64,000 nucleotides of DNA, taken from Phoma sp. XZ068 (Eukaryota; Ascomycota; Dothideomycetes; Pleosporales; Didymellaceae). Below are positions 45,143 through 56,138 of this stretch, piece after piece. Below the pieces are notes generated by a model, which worked only from the letters and a program-made list of their open reading frames with translations, was not told where the DNA came from and did not search any database. Each line of letters opens with the position of its first letter. Positions within the stretch are counted from its first letter, which is position 1. Where the stretch lies: positions 930,001 through 994,000 of the forward strand of contig RBKR01000011.1 in NCBI GenBank assembly GCA_004835665.1, given 5' to 3'. A program made the position numbers and the translations under genes.

Positions 45143-45589
45143 TCATGGGCAGCCGAAATATGGTAGATCGCTCCATCGCCTCGCGTCCCCATTATTCTTC
45201 AACCCCTTTTTTGGGGCTTTCCAACTTGCAATTGTGGCCTCTCGACAGATTGGCCCGCCATCCTGTTCTTCACTGTCCCTGTCTTCTAGCAGAACAAATT
45301 CATCGTCCACGATGATCACGGCTCTGTCACTACTCTTCAATAAATGCTCGCTATAGTTCGAAACCGTATTGCATGATGTCGATGATGTGCATTGCTGATA
45401 CGCGGCTGGTGCAAACATATGGCTCAAAAAGCTGACCAGAAGAGCCGAAATGTGGTGGTGATCGACTTGGTGGACATGTTGCTGATCAATCTCGTAGACT
45501 TTTCGGGAAGAGATTTTTGCTGTCTTAGTGCGATCGCTGAGAAGAGTGGAGTACGTGGAAGGGTGGAGAATGTTGGGGAAGAGCGACAT
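45143..45589 (-). CDS. Possible small protein, 148 residues
   Basis: A single frame from the ATG at 45589 (an upstream in-frame start at 45703 would add 38 Thr/Ser-rich residues). The centre has a well-formed hydrophobic/acidic segment, SDRAVIIVDDEFVLLEDRD, and the C-terminus is Lys/Trp-containing (IASWKAPKKGLKNNGDARRW). I recognise no domain, signal peptide or clear membrane helix. It could be a lineage-specific gene, perhaps with an unrecognised intron, or a chance frame. It sits at the edge of the gene-poor tract. Confidence 0.38.
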   Translation of the reverse strand: MSLFPNILHPSTYSTLLSDRTKTAKISSRKVYEIDQQHVHQVDHHHISALLVSFLSHMFAPAAYQQCTSSTSCNTVSNYSEHLLKSSDRAVIIVDDEFVLLEDRDSEEQDGGPICREATIASWKAPKKGLKNNGDARRWSDLPYFGCP

Positions 45590-46459
45590 TGTGTGTTTCG
45601 ATCGTGGGGACTGAGATTCGGTTTTGGCGGTCAAGTGTTCCGTGCGTGGAGATGCACGTGTAGGATGTTGATCGTGAGTTTGCGTTGTATCGGCGGTGAA
45701 CAAGTCGTCAATGAGGTGTCAATTGTGTTATACTGACAATAGCTGGTAAATGCTTGCATTACTACCTTTTATGTGTGCTGATTTATGGTTTAAGTCAATG
45801 TCAACCTGCATCATGAGCCTCATCGCTGGGTGCGTATGTGGTGTGAGTGTCAGTAACTGCATCGTCGCACGCGTGCGTGGCTTCCGCAACCGGTAATCGA
45901 TCGACCATTATCAAGAATTAAGACGTGGCATCAGTTGACACACCTGGGCGACGATGGCAGGTGATATTCTTTTGGACTCGAAGTTTCGACAGTGGAGAGA
46001 CCAGATGGCGTGACCGATGCCGGTCCTTCCCGAGCTCAACATCAAACTTGTTTTGCACTTCAGCTCCTTTATCCTCCGCATTCGATAGACCGTGAACGCC
46101 ACACACGCCAAGTTTATCCGGAGGATAACATGAATATCCGGAGACGACCAGGAGGCGACCAGGGAAGTGGGTTCTGGAAGGCGAATCTCCCCACAATTTT
46201 CGTACCTCGTGCCTGTTTTTTGACTCGCTAGTCGTGTCGCTTCGCGATCCCCGAGGTAGCGGCGTTGGCCCCGAGACTATCTTTACCTTAGTCTACACCA
46301 GCACGGACATTTGGACCACCGTGACCGCAATTTCGAATTTTCGCAGAAGCATTGAAAAGGTCGAGAGGTCCCAATCTCCTTTTCAATCATCAGTCAACTC
46401 ATCGATCCATTATTCCAACATCAAACCAAACGACCACACAAACCCACACATCAATCACA
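45590..46459. other. Intergenic region upstream of the 74-residue gene
   Basis: Contains the presumed promoter of the gene at 46460. The last about 80 bp are an A/C-rich leader with many CAA/ACA triplets, typical of well-expressed fungal messages. Confidence 0.5.
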
Positions 46460-46737
46460 ATGTCTGCCCAGACCGTTATCCCCAAGATCCAGCTCACCGC
46501 TGAGGAGATTGCCTTCAAGGCCGAGCACGATGCCATCACATCCTACGAGGAGGGTTGGGACAACTGGGACGGCCCTCAGTGGCCCATCGGCACCGTTCAG
46601 TGCTCTATCCGTACGTTTCACCAACATCGTATATCTATCTGCATATCACTAACAACATCACAGAGGCCAACTGGGAGGACCGCTCTGTTCCCCCTACACC
46701 CGCTGTTGAGGCCGACGAGCCCCAGTTCAAGAACTAG
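46460..46737 (+). CDS. Small acidic two-exon protein, 74 residues
   Basis: Exons 46460-46610 and 46664-46737 (53-nt intron GTACGT...CACAG with CTAAC branch site). The ATG context TCACAATGTC and the unstructured A/C-rich leader are of the kind seen in strongly expressed genes. The product starts MSAQTVIPKIQLTAEEIAFK, has an aromatic/acidic centre (GWDNWDGPQWPIG) and ends DEPQFKN. There is no signal peptide, Cys pattern or membrane segment beyond a single Cys. I do not recognise a family. Correct splicing phase plus leader features make a real gene likely despite its size. Confidence 0.72.
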
Positions 46738-47843
46738 AATGTTTGTTCTCTAGATTCAGCGGTTTTTATATTGGTCCTTCTTCACGTCTATGGAAACGCC
46801 ACGTTACTTGATATTGGCGAGCGACATCAACTTTAATAATACTGGGCTCGGTTATGGTTGGGACTATTGGGCATTATTGGTTACATTGGCGCAACGGGAT
46901 AGATTCATGGGCAAACCTACGGGACCTACATTTTGACAAAAGCGAAAAGCTACAATTCATCACTTTCAACTTCGACTGCTCCTTGCTCATACATTTGGTC
47001 GTGCCAACAACTTGTATTGCTTACAACCGATGCTCCGTCCTTGTGACCTCGGCACCTTCTCTCCAACAGGGAGGTCGTTGTTGCAAACAACCGCTTTCGC
47101 AACACATCCTGGCAGTGTCGCTATGATTGCTCTTTCCAACACGCTCTGTGTTCGACCTTCTGCTTTCGATTTTGCCACAACAATTTTTGGGGCGGTGAGT
47201 TGCGGATCTGCAGCTATACGAGTCAAAGTGGGTATTTGGCGGATTTTGGTGGAGTCGGGTGGAGTCGGGTGGAGCCCACATCTGCAACAACTTTTCCACC
47301 CGCTGCCGCACCGGTACATTTGACCCACCCCCGGTGCTTATTCCCTGACAGGCCTGTAGGTAAGTCTCAATCGCGCGGAGAAGAGGGAAAGTCGAAAATT
47401 GAGGTTGTATGTTGTGTATTCATTGATAGAAGCAGAGGCCGACTTTAGCCGCACATAAGCGACGTAATCAGCCTCGAAACGCCTTTGCTGTAGTTCAGCA
47501 TGTGCCACCTACGGCAACCCATTTTGGAAACGCCTATCATTACATGCAGCACCGTGCTGCGGGCCGAAAGGTCGAGGATCCCGGAGAATGGGATATCCCA
47601 GACATCAAAAGTCGGTCAAAAGAAACCGGAAAGGATCCTGCTTGCCACCTCACCACACGGGAGCTAACTGGCTGTCCAGACAGACCAACCCGAAATGCTA
47701 CTTTTCTGAACGCCGTTGACATGCTCCTCAAGGCCAGTGAAGGTATGAGATCGATCTCGGGAAATGGATGAGAGGTGTGGTACAAGTATTCTAGACAGAT
47801 TACCAGCATCTTGTCGAAGTATAGGAGCAAGAGGGAACAAAGA
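46738..47843. other. Convergent intergenic region with small tandem repeat
   Basis: 3' sides of the 74-residue gene (+) and the bHLH gene (-). Contains the short repeat at 47249-47275. Other frames are short and unconvincing. Confidence 0.5.
47249..47275. repeat. 11-bp tandem repeat GTGGAGTCGGG
   Basis: Two full 11-bp copies and a partial third (GTGGAG) in direct succession; intergenic. Confidence 0.9.
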
Positions 47844-49172
47844 TCACTTCACTTGGTTGATCTTCATGTCCATGACATACTGCATCAAGCTGCAGTCGTC
47901 GCACTTGACAAGCGCCTGTAGTGCCTTAACTCGTGCTCGCAGCAATGCATTCTCATCTGAGAGAGCTTTCTTGTCCTTCTCTTGTTGCTTGATGTGAGCC
48001 GTTGCTGAGGCAAGGATGACGGCCTTGCTGGGTTTCGAGGGTGTTGGTAGGTCCTCGATGTCGGCGCCATCGCATACACGAGCATTTTGTTGCAAGGAGG
48101 GAACGACGCGTCGAAGGGAGTCAAGCTGGGTGTTGAGTGATTCGCGGTACTTGCGCTCGACCTGATTGTGTGGTAGTCGACGGCGATTCTTAGGCTTATC
48201 TTCTGCAGCAGCGGGCGGCGATTCTTGGGTTGGCGAGTCTTCTGTTTCGATCTTCATACGCTGCTTTGCTTCGGCGACAAGTTCAGTAGCGGTCTTATGA
48301 GGGTGAGTGAATTCTCGTCCTGTGGCTTCACCGGTCGAAACTTCGCTCTCGGATCGCTTCTTTGGTCGGGGTTGAATCTCTACGACGCCATCCTCAGCCG
48401 TAACTTCTTGGGGCTCAGCAAGCAAGTTGTGTATGTTGGGAAGGTTGTCCTGATCGGCAAACAGGAATGGGGCGCAGCCTCCGCCACACGTTGAAGGGTT
48501 AGGTGGCGGTCCGTCTTGGTCGTGGTTAGGGCAAAGTGGTGATGTCCAACAGGCAGATAGTATGTCTGGCTTGTTCTTGTTTCGCTTGGTGGCAGCATCT
48601 ACAGACGACTTAGCCCTTTCAAGTGCCGACTTAGATGGAGCCGACGAGTCCTTGACTCCATGCGGGAAGGTTAAGTCTTCTACGAAACCTGCTTCGAGGT
48701 TGTTGGGGAACATGGACTCGTATGCGGGATTAGGGAACGTATTGGCGCGATGTACTGAGTGCTTCCGCAGTGACGCCATCTGGGGTGACTGGTTTGATGC
48801 CGTTGACATAGACGCGGGGGTCTGGTAAGTGGTGAGATTGGCAGCAGCAGTGGAAGGCTCAGGTGAGGACTCTGTCGTTGAACCACCGCCGGCGACGACG
48901 TTGCCATACGGCTGTAGCACTTCCAGGTCGCTCAGGAAGTAGTCGTTCGATATGAACAGAGAGTCGTCGAAGTAGGGGTCGGCTGATGTGCCGTTGAGTA
49001 GAGTGTCGAAGGAAGTGGCGTCCTCAGGCGTGGACCCTGAAGTCTGCGAGGAGATAGACTTGGGCATATCAGAAGACGAAGGGCCTGTTGTAGGTGCTGA
49101 AAGATCGGACCATTGGTCGTGCGGTATAACCAGACTCTCAGTATTGAGGAATGCGTCCCAATTGAGAGCCAT
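47844..49172 (-). CDS. bHLH transcription factor, SREBP-type
   Basis: Single exon of 442 residues; ATG at 49172. The basic-helix-loop-helix begins near residue 330 with RRRLPHNQVERKYRESLN. The Tyr in ERKYR (Tyr342) is the hallmark that separates SREBP-type bHLH proteins from other E-box binders and allows binding to SRE as well as E-box sites. A leucine-containing helix (ALSDENALLRARVKALQALV) extends helix 2 as a zipper-like dimerisation element. The N-terminal 320 residues are acidic, Ser/Pro/Thr-rich and probably an activation region. A Cys/His-containing stretch (SACWTSPLCPNHDQDGPPPN) sits about residue 205. No membrane helices follow, so it is unlike membrane-tethered SREBP and more like Tye7/SrbB-type regulators. 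The exact orthologue is not assigned. Confidence 0.88.
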   Translation of the reverse strand: MALNWDAFLNTESLVIPHDQWSDLSAPTTGPSSSDMPKSISSQTSGSTPEDATSFDTLLNGTSADPYFDDSLFISNDYFLSDLEVLQPYGNVVAGGGSTTESSPEPSTAAANLTTYQTPASMSTASNQSPQMASLRKHSVHRANTFPNPAYESMFPNNLEAGFVEDLTFPHGVKDSSAPSKSALERAKSSVDAATKRNKNKPDILSACWTSPLCPNHDQDGPPPNPSTCGGGCAPFLFADQDNLPNIHNLLAEPQEVTAEDGVVEIQPRPKKRSESEVSTGEATGREFTHPHKTATELVAEAKQRMKIETEDSPTQESPPAAAEDKPKNRRRLPHNQVERKYRESLNTQLDSLRRVVPSLQQNARVCDGADIEDLPTPSKPSKAVILASATAHIKQQEKDKKALSDENALLRARVKALQALVKCDDCSLMQYVMDMKINQVK

Positions 49173-50965
49173 GATGACGGTCAGTGGGTGGGTTGTTGCA
49201 CGAGAGTGCTCACGCGTTGATCAGGAGATATCAACGCACGAGTCCTGCTAACGTGTCCCAGCCAAGCCAATGATACGACGAGGATGCGGATGTAGGGGCC
49301 CGAAGGAACTGGGGTCGAGAATATAAGCAGCTCGGTACTTCCTTCGGATTCCTTTGTTTCGAGGATGTAACAAAGTTCGCTCGTAGTGTTGATGGGGAAA
49401 GTGACAAGTTCAAACACAGGAGTATGGGTTATTATCGTCGACTCGGAAGGAGCCGGTGCTTATGAAGATGAGTAAAAGACACAATGTCGCAAAATCGTGC
49501 AGATGCTGGTGACTCTGGGCAAATTCCACGACGCTGGTAGGAAGGGTTTGGTGTAATGTCAAGCACCCGACTGATCCCGAGGCAGGCGGGCAGAATCGAT
49601 TGTTGCAGATGAAGTGAACACCTGAACGTGAAAGAACTTTTCAGTTACTTGAACGGGTATCTCGGTGCAGCAGTGAAGCGCGAGCTGTCGAGCCCACGGT
49701 TCTGGGAGCGTCCAGAAACAATATCAGACCACCAAAGGTGGCGTGACATTTCGCTGATGACCCACATTTCCGTTCCGAGACTGGGCTGCGTCCTGGCTGT
49801 CCGGGCATTTGCGCCATCACCGAGACAACATGAAGAGGACAACGCCGATATGCGATCCGTTTCTCGCAGACTTTGCGATGGCACAGCATGAAATGCGATG
49901 TTCCTATCTGATGTCGTTAAGCAATGATGCGACGGTCGGGTCAGGCTCCGGTGGCGCTAACTTGCGGTAGCGCTAGGTAAGCACGTGACTTACGAAAATA
50001 GCATTGCACTTTTTAGTTTGAATGGAGGTAGCGCGTGAAAGGGTAACGTACGGGCTCTTGCAATGAGGCTGAGTGAGAAGGCAAAGAAGAAACCAAATTT
50101 GTTGACTACGGACTGTCAGGCCTCGAGTGGTTTCCACGGGTGTCCGATCCAGATCCTATCAGACCACCCTCCACCACTGCAAACTTCGGCACCTTCAACC
50201 GTGCAGATCATGCAGTTCGGGAGGCTCCTGTCAATGCGAGCATCGGGACGACCCGTGCCCCATTTCCTCCACTAGGCAGGCTGAGGCTTCGCGCTGTAGT
50301 TGTGTCCATGTGTTGTCTTTGTCGAGAACGTTCGTTCAAGGCGGTACGACAAACGTGGAACATATTACACCAAAAGCAATTCCAAGGCGGCTTCGCCTTC
50401 AGGACTTATGCTTCTGGCCACAATCGGTTTCTTCTGGTTGCCGTCGTCTCTGGCTCGGTTGCCAAATTGCTTCCGCAGGCCATGTGGGCTAGCGGAAAAG
50501 GCAATCTAGAGATACACGATACGCTCACCGCTTCTGGCTGTTACTTGCCTTTAACAGACACGGGTGGAAATAACTCCAAGTGACTGCTGGCGGCCGGCGA
50601 AGTATACCTCTTCATTTGGGAGGTTATTCTCCGATAGTATAGGCGCCACTAGTGTTTGGTCTGGCAGCATGCCCCGCACATTCGTCGCGTGATGGTCGGC
50701 ATATATGGACTTGTCCACGAGGTGCTTAACAAGGAGGATTCGTTTCAAGCTGTTCAACACCTCGTCTCCGCTGAACAGCTCATCCTGACACAGGTTGTTG
50801 ACAGCCATGGATGTCTGCGCTAAAGGGTCCAGAAGCAAGCCGCTGCATGTGTTCGCGGCATGCGTTCGCGGCACGGCAGGTGGGGTCTCAGACAACATGT
50901 CCCTATTGGGCCTTAGTGAATCCATCCTGCGACTCATTGTACTACATACGAAGTACTGGGAGGCT
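49173..50965. other. 1.8-kb intergenic region
   Basis: Promoter side of the bHLH gene and 3' side of the RING-H2 gene. The frame at 50140-50583 lacks an ATG start and motifs. Nothing supported. Confidence 0.5.
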
Positions 50966-51569
50966 TTATACCATGAATGCGACAGGCATCGGTCGCGGCC
51001 GCTCCATCAATCTGGGTATTATGGGCCTCTTGCCAGGAATGATAGTTTGGTGACAGAGCGGACAGAACTCGTTATAGCGACCAAACCACTCGTCGAGACA
51101 CTGGGCGTGAAATGCGTGAGAGCATCGTAGACCGCGTATCTGCGCGTCTTCGCTGAACTCGTCGAGGCAGATTGCACTGTGAATATGTTAATTCTTGGGT
51201 CCGAAGGCGTTGTCAGATAACGTACCACACTGGATCTGTCGTCAGAAGCGAATCAGGATGTTTCTCTTTCTGCGCGGCCAACCAGTCGTAGAAGTGCTGA
51301 GTCTTGATGTTGCTCTCAAGCTCGTTCCGTCGTCTTTGCATGCGCTCTTCCTTCCGTGCTGCTTCAGCATCATGGCTTAGTCCTGGTATTAGGTAGGTCC
51401 TGTGACGGTGTCTTCGTGCCAGAGTCAGCACTTATTTGGGGTCAGGAATCAAAGGAACCTACAGGATGAGCAGAGTCATGAGTAGGACCACGAAACACGC
51501 GGGTACTATGATGGCAATGATAATAGTATTACCGTTAGGGTTTTGTGTGATGTCTGGAGAGTTCGCCAT
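50966..51569 (-). CDS. Membrane-anchored RING-H2 E3 ubiquitin ligase
   Basis: Three exons on the minus strand: 51569-51463, 51411-51226 and 51176-50966 (introns 51 and 49 nt), giving 167 residues. One transmembrane segment lies near the N-terminus (about residues 16-36, IIIAIIVPACFVVLLMTLLI). A charged linker (HDAEAARKEERMQRRRNELE) leads to a C-terminal RING-H2 finger. Its ligands are C98, C101, C116, H118, H121, C124, C136 and C139, spacing C-X2-C-X14-C-X-H-X2-H-X2-C-X11-C-X2-C. The last intron splits the first zinc-binding Cys codon, so the finger appears only after splicing. This is an ATL/TUL-like small architecture; such ligases ubiquitinate membrane or secretory proteins. It is a neighbour of the arrestin-related adaptor, but the genes are 2.9 kb apart. 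Confidence 0.9.
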
Positions 51570-54451
51570 CTTTACATAGGTATGAGCTGTGGCGTCGCGG
51601 AATGTGTTGTGTGTTCAGGTTTATAAGTGGACGTGGATCTATGAGCTTCCGAAATCGATGGTTCAAGCCGCGCGCATAGAATAGGGGTTGCAATTATCCT
51701 AGAAGCATGTGCTTCTCCGACGTGGAGGTTGTGTAATACCTGGGGTGAACAACACAAAGGCCCTCAGCCGCACGTCGTGCCTCTAGCGGAGCTCGCATGT
51801 GCTGAAGAGTTGAATGGAAGGGCGCGGAGGTGCTTAGCCTTGGAGATAACGACATGTTCATATGATACATTACCAAGCCTAGCGGCGTGCAGGTCGATAG
51901 AACCAAGACGGCCCTTACCGGGTTAATCAAGGTAGCCGGACCCCTCAAATCGCACGTTGGTTGGCTGAGGGCACAGCTGTCAAAGTTTCGCGTAGCTGTT
52001 CCAGGGTTGGTGTTCGTGTGACGCGGGGAAGTGCTGGTGTCAACCACATCACGTCCGCACCCAACCTGTTGAAGCCTAGATTCGCTCCTTTGTGCCTTTT
52101 GCGCACTTGATACCCAGTAATGTGTTCGCTTGTGTCTTTCAATTCGAACATGCAACTCGGCACGATTTGCGGGGTAGTCTTGCAAGATGGGTGATGTGTC
52201 GTGAGTTGATGCTGCGGAGATCCGTCCTGCTGATGTCGGGGTACGCCAGGCAATTGTGCGCTAGTGCTCATTAGCGGTGTCGATCTTTGAGCACTGCATC
52301 ATGGGAAAGTAAGGTTCCAAACCGAAAGACATACTGTACGAAGAGGCGTAGCTCCCGGCGAGATCGACATAATTCAAATCTTCTAACCGTAGGACAAACT
52401 CAGGAACACGTACTAGAGCTGTTCGGTACAGCTTGAATGATACCTACAGTAGGTAACCATAAAACTTGATATTCGTGGTCTACCCCAAGTAAAGCTTGAC
52501 TGCCTGTTCGAGACCATCGGTATCGTCATCTCACCTTCGTCATTTGTCACCTCATCATCAAATATCATCACATTAAGCGTTGATCAGACATCGCTTCATC
52601 TTGAGCTAATTCATTGTGGTCGTCGATCTCGATGCTATCCATCGAGTTCGTAGCCTCAACGATATGCAAAGTATTCAAATAATCGAATCCAGCCCATCAA
52701 AACCTATGAGACTGAGCAAACTTGCCGAATATTGATATACTGCGTACGAGCATTTCGAAGTGATTATTGGAGATTGTGTCTATTGTCCGTTCCAACCAGC
52801 ACAAGTGTCCAGGTCGTCCTTTTCGTTATTAATGTCTATTGAGTCTTCATCGTCAGTGTCCTTGACATTCTCATAATCGTGGGCTTTAGTTATCCACGCT
52901 ACCGCCATTTGGATTTGGCACACTCCGGGTACTTTGTTTGAAGAAGGAGCGAGTGTAAATGGACCATAGGGGGACAGTGTGAGAAGATGCTGCCGTTCAA
53001 CCACACACCAATACACCCGTGCCCACGTAACTTCTCTGTACTGATTTATAATGGCCGTGAAATAAGATTGGGCCTATAAGCACAATACCCAGGCATATTT
53101 GCACTACATGGCTGTTGAACTTCGTTGACGTTTGTGTCGACAACCAGCTCAAGAGAGAGGACATGGAGTATCCACCTTCCCTGTAGTGGGCAGGGAGATT
53201 GGATTATAAGAGGAGGACTCAAGTGATACTCTCTCATTCTGAGAAGAAGACCTATCGTCTACGCCAATATGAAGTCCTTATGAAGGTTTAGCTCTGTGTG
53301 CCTGTGTATTTCGCAGCAGAGTTTCACTCCCGCAATACTTCTTGGTCACTCATAGTTGGTAGCAAGACAGGCTTTTTCACGTGTCTAGATGATAGCCTTG
53401 CGTGCCTTTACCCAATAGACATTGCAAATCACGTACTTTTTGCTGAGACGAATACACTGAGTGTACATCGTAAGCTACGGGTCACTATGGGTCACAAACC
53501 ATAATAAAATAATAAAAACCATCGCCACATAAAATATATTCTCAGTGTCCTGCATCGTGTTTAGGTATGGGTGAGCTGACAATCAGATGTTCCAATCGTA
53601 ATCAGTTGTCACTAGTAGTCGACCAACGCAAGAAGCATGACAACAACGCCTGGTCTGAACAGAAACCAAATGCTAGAGGCAAAGGCCTGTGTGCGAGTCA
53701 AGCGAGTGGAGCGATGGTCGACATCACAGAAGAGGCCCGAAGGACCCACATGAACAATGGCAAGCATCTCGTTTCTTGATTGATCTGAGGCTTGAGCTTT
53801 TCAATGCTCTATAGTGGAGCTCGTCAGGCAAGCAAGTTGTCTCTTGCCTGCCCCCGATATTGAGATCATCTTTGTCTCTTTTGGTCTACTGCTTAACGTT
53901 CATCAAGGAACCATACATAGCGCAGCATGTAAGGCATGATTTGATCAGTGTGCCACAGGGTAGCATTGCCCACGAAGCAACAATACTAGTAGTCACCATT
54001 TCTCAATAAAAAAGACCTCATCCCACGAGTTACAAATGAATGTGAAAAGTTTGATGTCAATATTAATGTTTTGTTGTTGAGGAATGGTTCGGAGTAAAGT
54101 CGCCTTCGGCATTCTCGGACTACGAATTCCGACAGCAAAATGTGGCATTGATCATACGAGCATGCACTGAGACTGCCCAGACATCAGGATTCTTAGCATC
54201 AGGGAAAAAATCATAGTTATTGGTGGGTATTATACTACTAAAGACAGTATATCAAGGGTATCCAGCAATCTAAAAAAAAAAGTACATGTGTGAACAGTTG
54301 CCACCAACAATTTAGTGAAGAAGCGTGACGCAAGTGTTGCCAAACAAAAGCCTGAATCAAACGCAAGGACTGATAAGCATGATAGGGTATATGCGAATCG
54401 CGAAACAAAAGAAATAGTCTATCTCAGGAAGGCCCAGCCTCCATCAAAAGC
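51570..54451. other. 2.9-kb A/T-richer gene-free tract
   Basis: From about 52300 to 54450 the sequence is visibly richer in A/T (e.g. 53508-53520 and an A10 run at 54272-54281). All frames are under about 165 codons, without motifs. It might be decayed repeat DNA, but no element ends are seen. Confidence 0.5.
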
Positions 54452-56138
54452 TCAAACCGAAGCCCTCGCCCTCGCGGCTACTCTGGGGGCAGGTGCGAAA
54501 GCTGCATAATCGGGTGGCAGCTCGTCCCTCGCCTGTTCGTTACTTGTTTGACCATCGAAGTTAGGCGGCGCAATACTCCTGGGTGTAAACATGTCTGCTA
54601 CCTCTCTGTACATGACGGCTTCAACGCTGCGCGCTCGTGCATTTTCGATGCCAGTGTCGCTGCCATCGGCACAGATTTGAACAGGAACCTTGAGGCTAAT
54701 ATTGGATCCTCCTTGTGGGGAGAACTGTAGCACAAGTGCGTATGTGCGAGAGATGAGGCAGGTGTGGAACGTCGGGATAAAATTCTTCTTCTCAGTCAAG
54801 GTTACCGGCACAAGGATTTGTGCGGTGTAGAAAGTGCCTTTCTTGTAACTGCTGGAAGGCGCAAGGACGCCAGCTGCAAAAGCGTTCGCGGCATCGCTTG
54901 CCGTGGAGCAGTCGGAGACGCCAGAGTCACGGCGTGTGAAGCATTCAGGTGCGGGGTTCGAAGCTGCAGTGTGCTCCTCCCACTTGGCCTTGGTAATGCA
55001 CAGGCTGTTTAGCGCCACGGTCTCGGCGTAGACACCCTGTGACATGTCAAAAGCCAGATGTGTTCGGGAGGGTAGGTTGTGCCTTGGCGTAGTTGCATAA
55101 GAGGTAGAGGCCTTGAGCTTTGTGTGCAGCGAGCTCAAGGCCGGCGGTTGCGCTCCTTCTTCCGCGGGATCGAAACGTAGCACCAGCTTGGCCACCGTGG
55201 CGATCGGTGTGTTGTTAGAAGTACGAGCACCCGGAATGGTGAACGGCTTCGGCTGCATGGTCTGAGCAGTCAGTGTGCCCAGCTTACCCTTGAACAACCC
55301 CTTCTTGATCTTCTTCTCTTGCCTGGGTCTGTATTCGTCGTTGCCATCAATGTTGAGAGGAGCTTGCTCATCGAAGGCGGGCTTTACTCGGACTTTTTTC
55401 ATGCGCTCTCCAAGAATGTGGATGACGTTGTCAGTGAGCCCTCGCTGGGCAATCCGGACCTTTACTCCGTAGGTGATCTTGGACATTTCTGGTGCAAGGT
55501 CATCAAGGAGTTGGCTTCCAAATCCAGATAGGTCTGCATCGCCAAAACTCGGTGGGAGCATGAGGTGTTGGTCGCGAACGTGGTCTGCAACGACATCGTG
55601 CGTGCATGCTTTGGGAAGCAGCCTTTCTGGGATGTTGAAGAAAAATGGAAACCTATATGTCCTTCCGGCCTCGAAGATCCTTGGCGTCGGAAAACAAGAT
55701 TCATTAACCGGCTGTCGTAGTGTCAAAAATCGGTGAGTAGCCTCTGTGCGTCCTGACATGGAAGGTGTTGTTGTGACTCTGTCGACGAAAGCATGACTTG
55801 TGCCTGTCGCCAGTGTTAGCTCTTATCCTCGAGGGCTAGCCAAGCTAACACGTGCAAGTGACATAATGTATTCACTTACCAATGAATGCGATGTCGATGT
55901 CCTCGAAGTGGGTATCGGTTGCTGCAGTAATAGCAACATGTCCTGAGATGGTATCCATGGTGGAGTAGCTTGGAATAATGCGGCGGGGCCCATCACTGTC
56001 GTCCATGACGAATTCAATGTTTGGTTGGCCCATGTTTGCAAGTGTTCGGACCTTCGAGCCGATCTGGTTCCCAATGCTGGACATTGGAAGAGTGCGAGAG
56101 GCGCCGGAGCTGATCGATGCGCGTGAGGAGGATGGCAT
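54452..56138 (-). CDS. Arrestin-related trafficking adaptor with PPxY motif
   Basis: Two exons on the minus strand, 56138-55880 and 55803-54452 (76-nt intron), give 536 residues. The N-terminal arrestin-like beta-sandwich spans about residues 35-190 (ISGHVAITAATDTHFEDIDI, RFPFFFNIPERLLPKAC). A second sandwich runs to about 470 (FYTAQILVPVTLTEKKNFIP and ISLKVPVQICADG). Near the C-terminus LPPDYAAF contains PPxY (516-519), the ligand for WW domains of Rsp5/Nedd4 HECT ligases. Fungal alpha-arrestins and Bul-type proteins bridge Rsp5 to plasma-membrane permeases for ubiquitination and endocytosis, so substrates could include permeases such as those in this window (inference). The intron sits between conserved strands (DIAFIGTSHAFVDR). 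Confidence 0.88.

Noticed and set aside
50140..50583. 147-codon + strand frame
   Set aside because: Begins at GTG, not ATG; no splice-consistent upstream exon and no motif.
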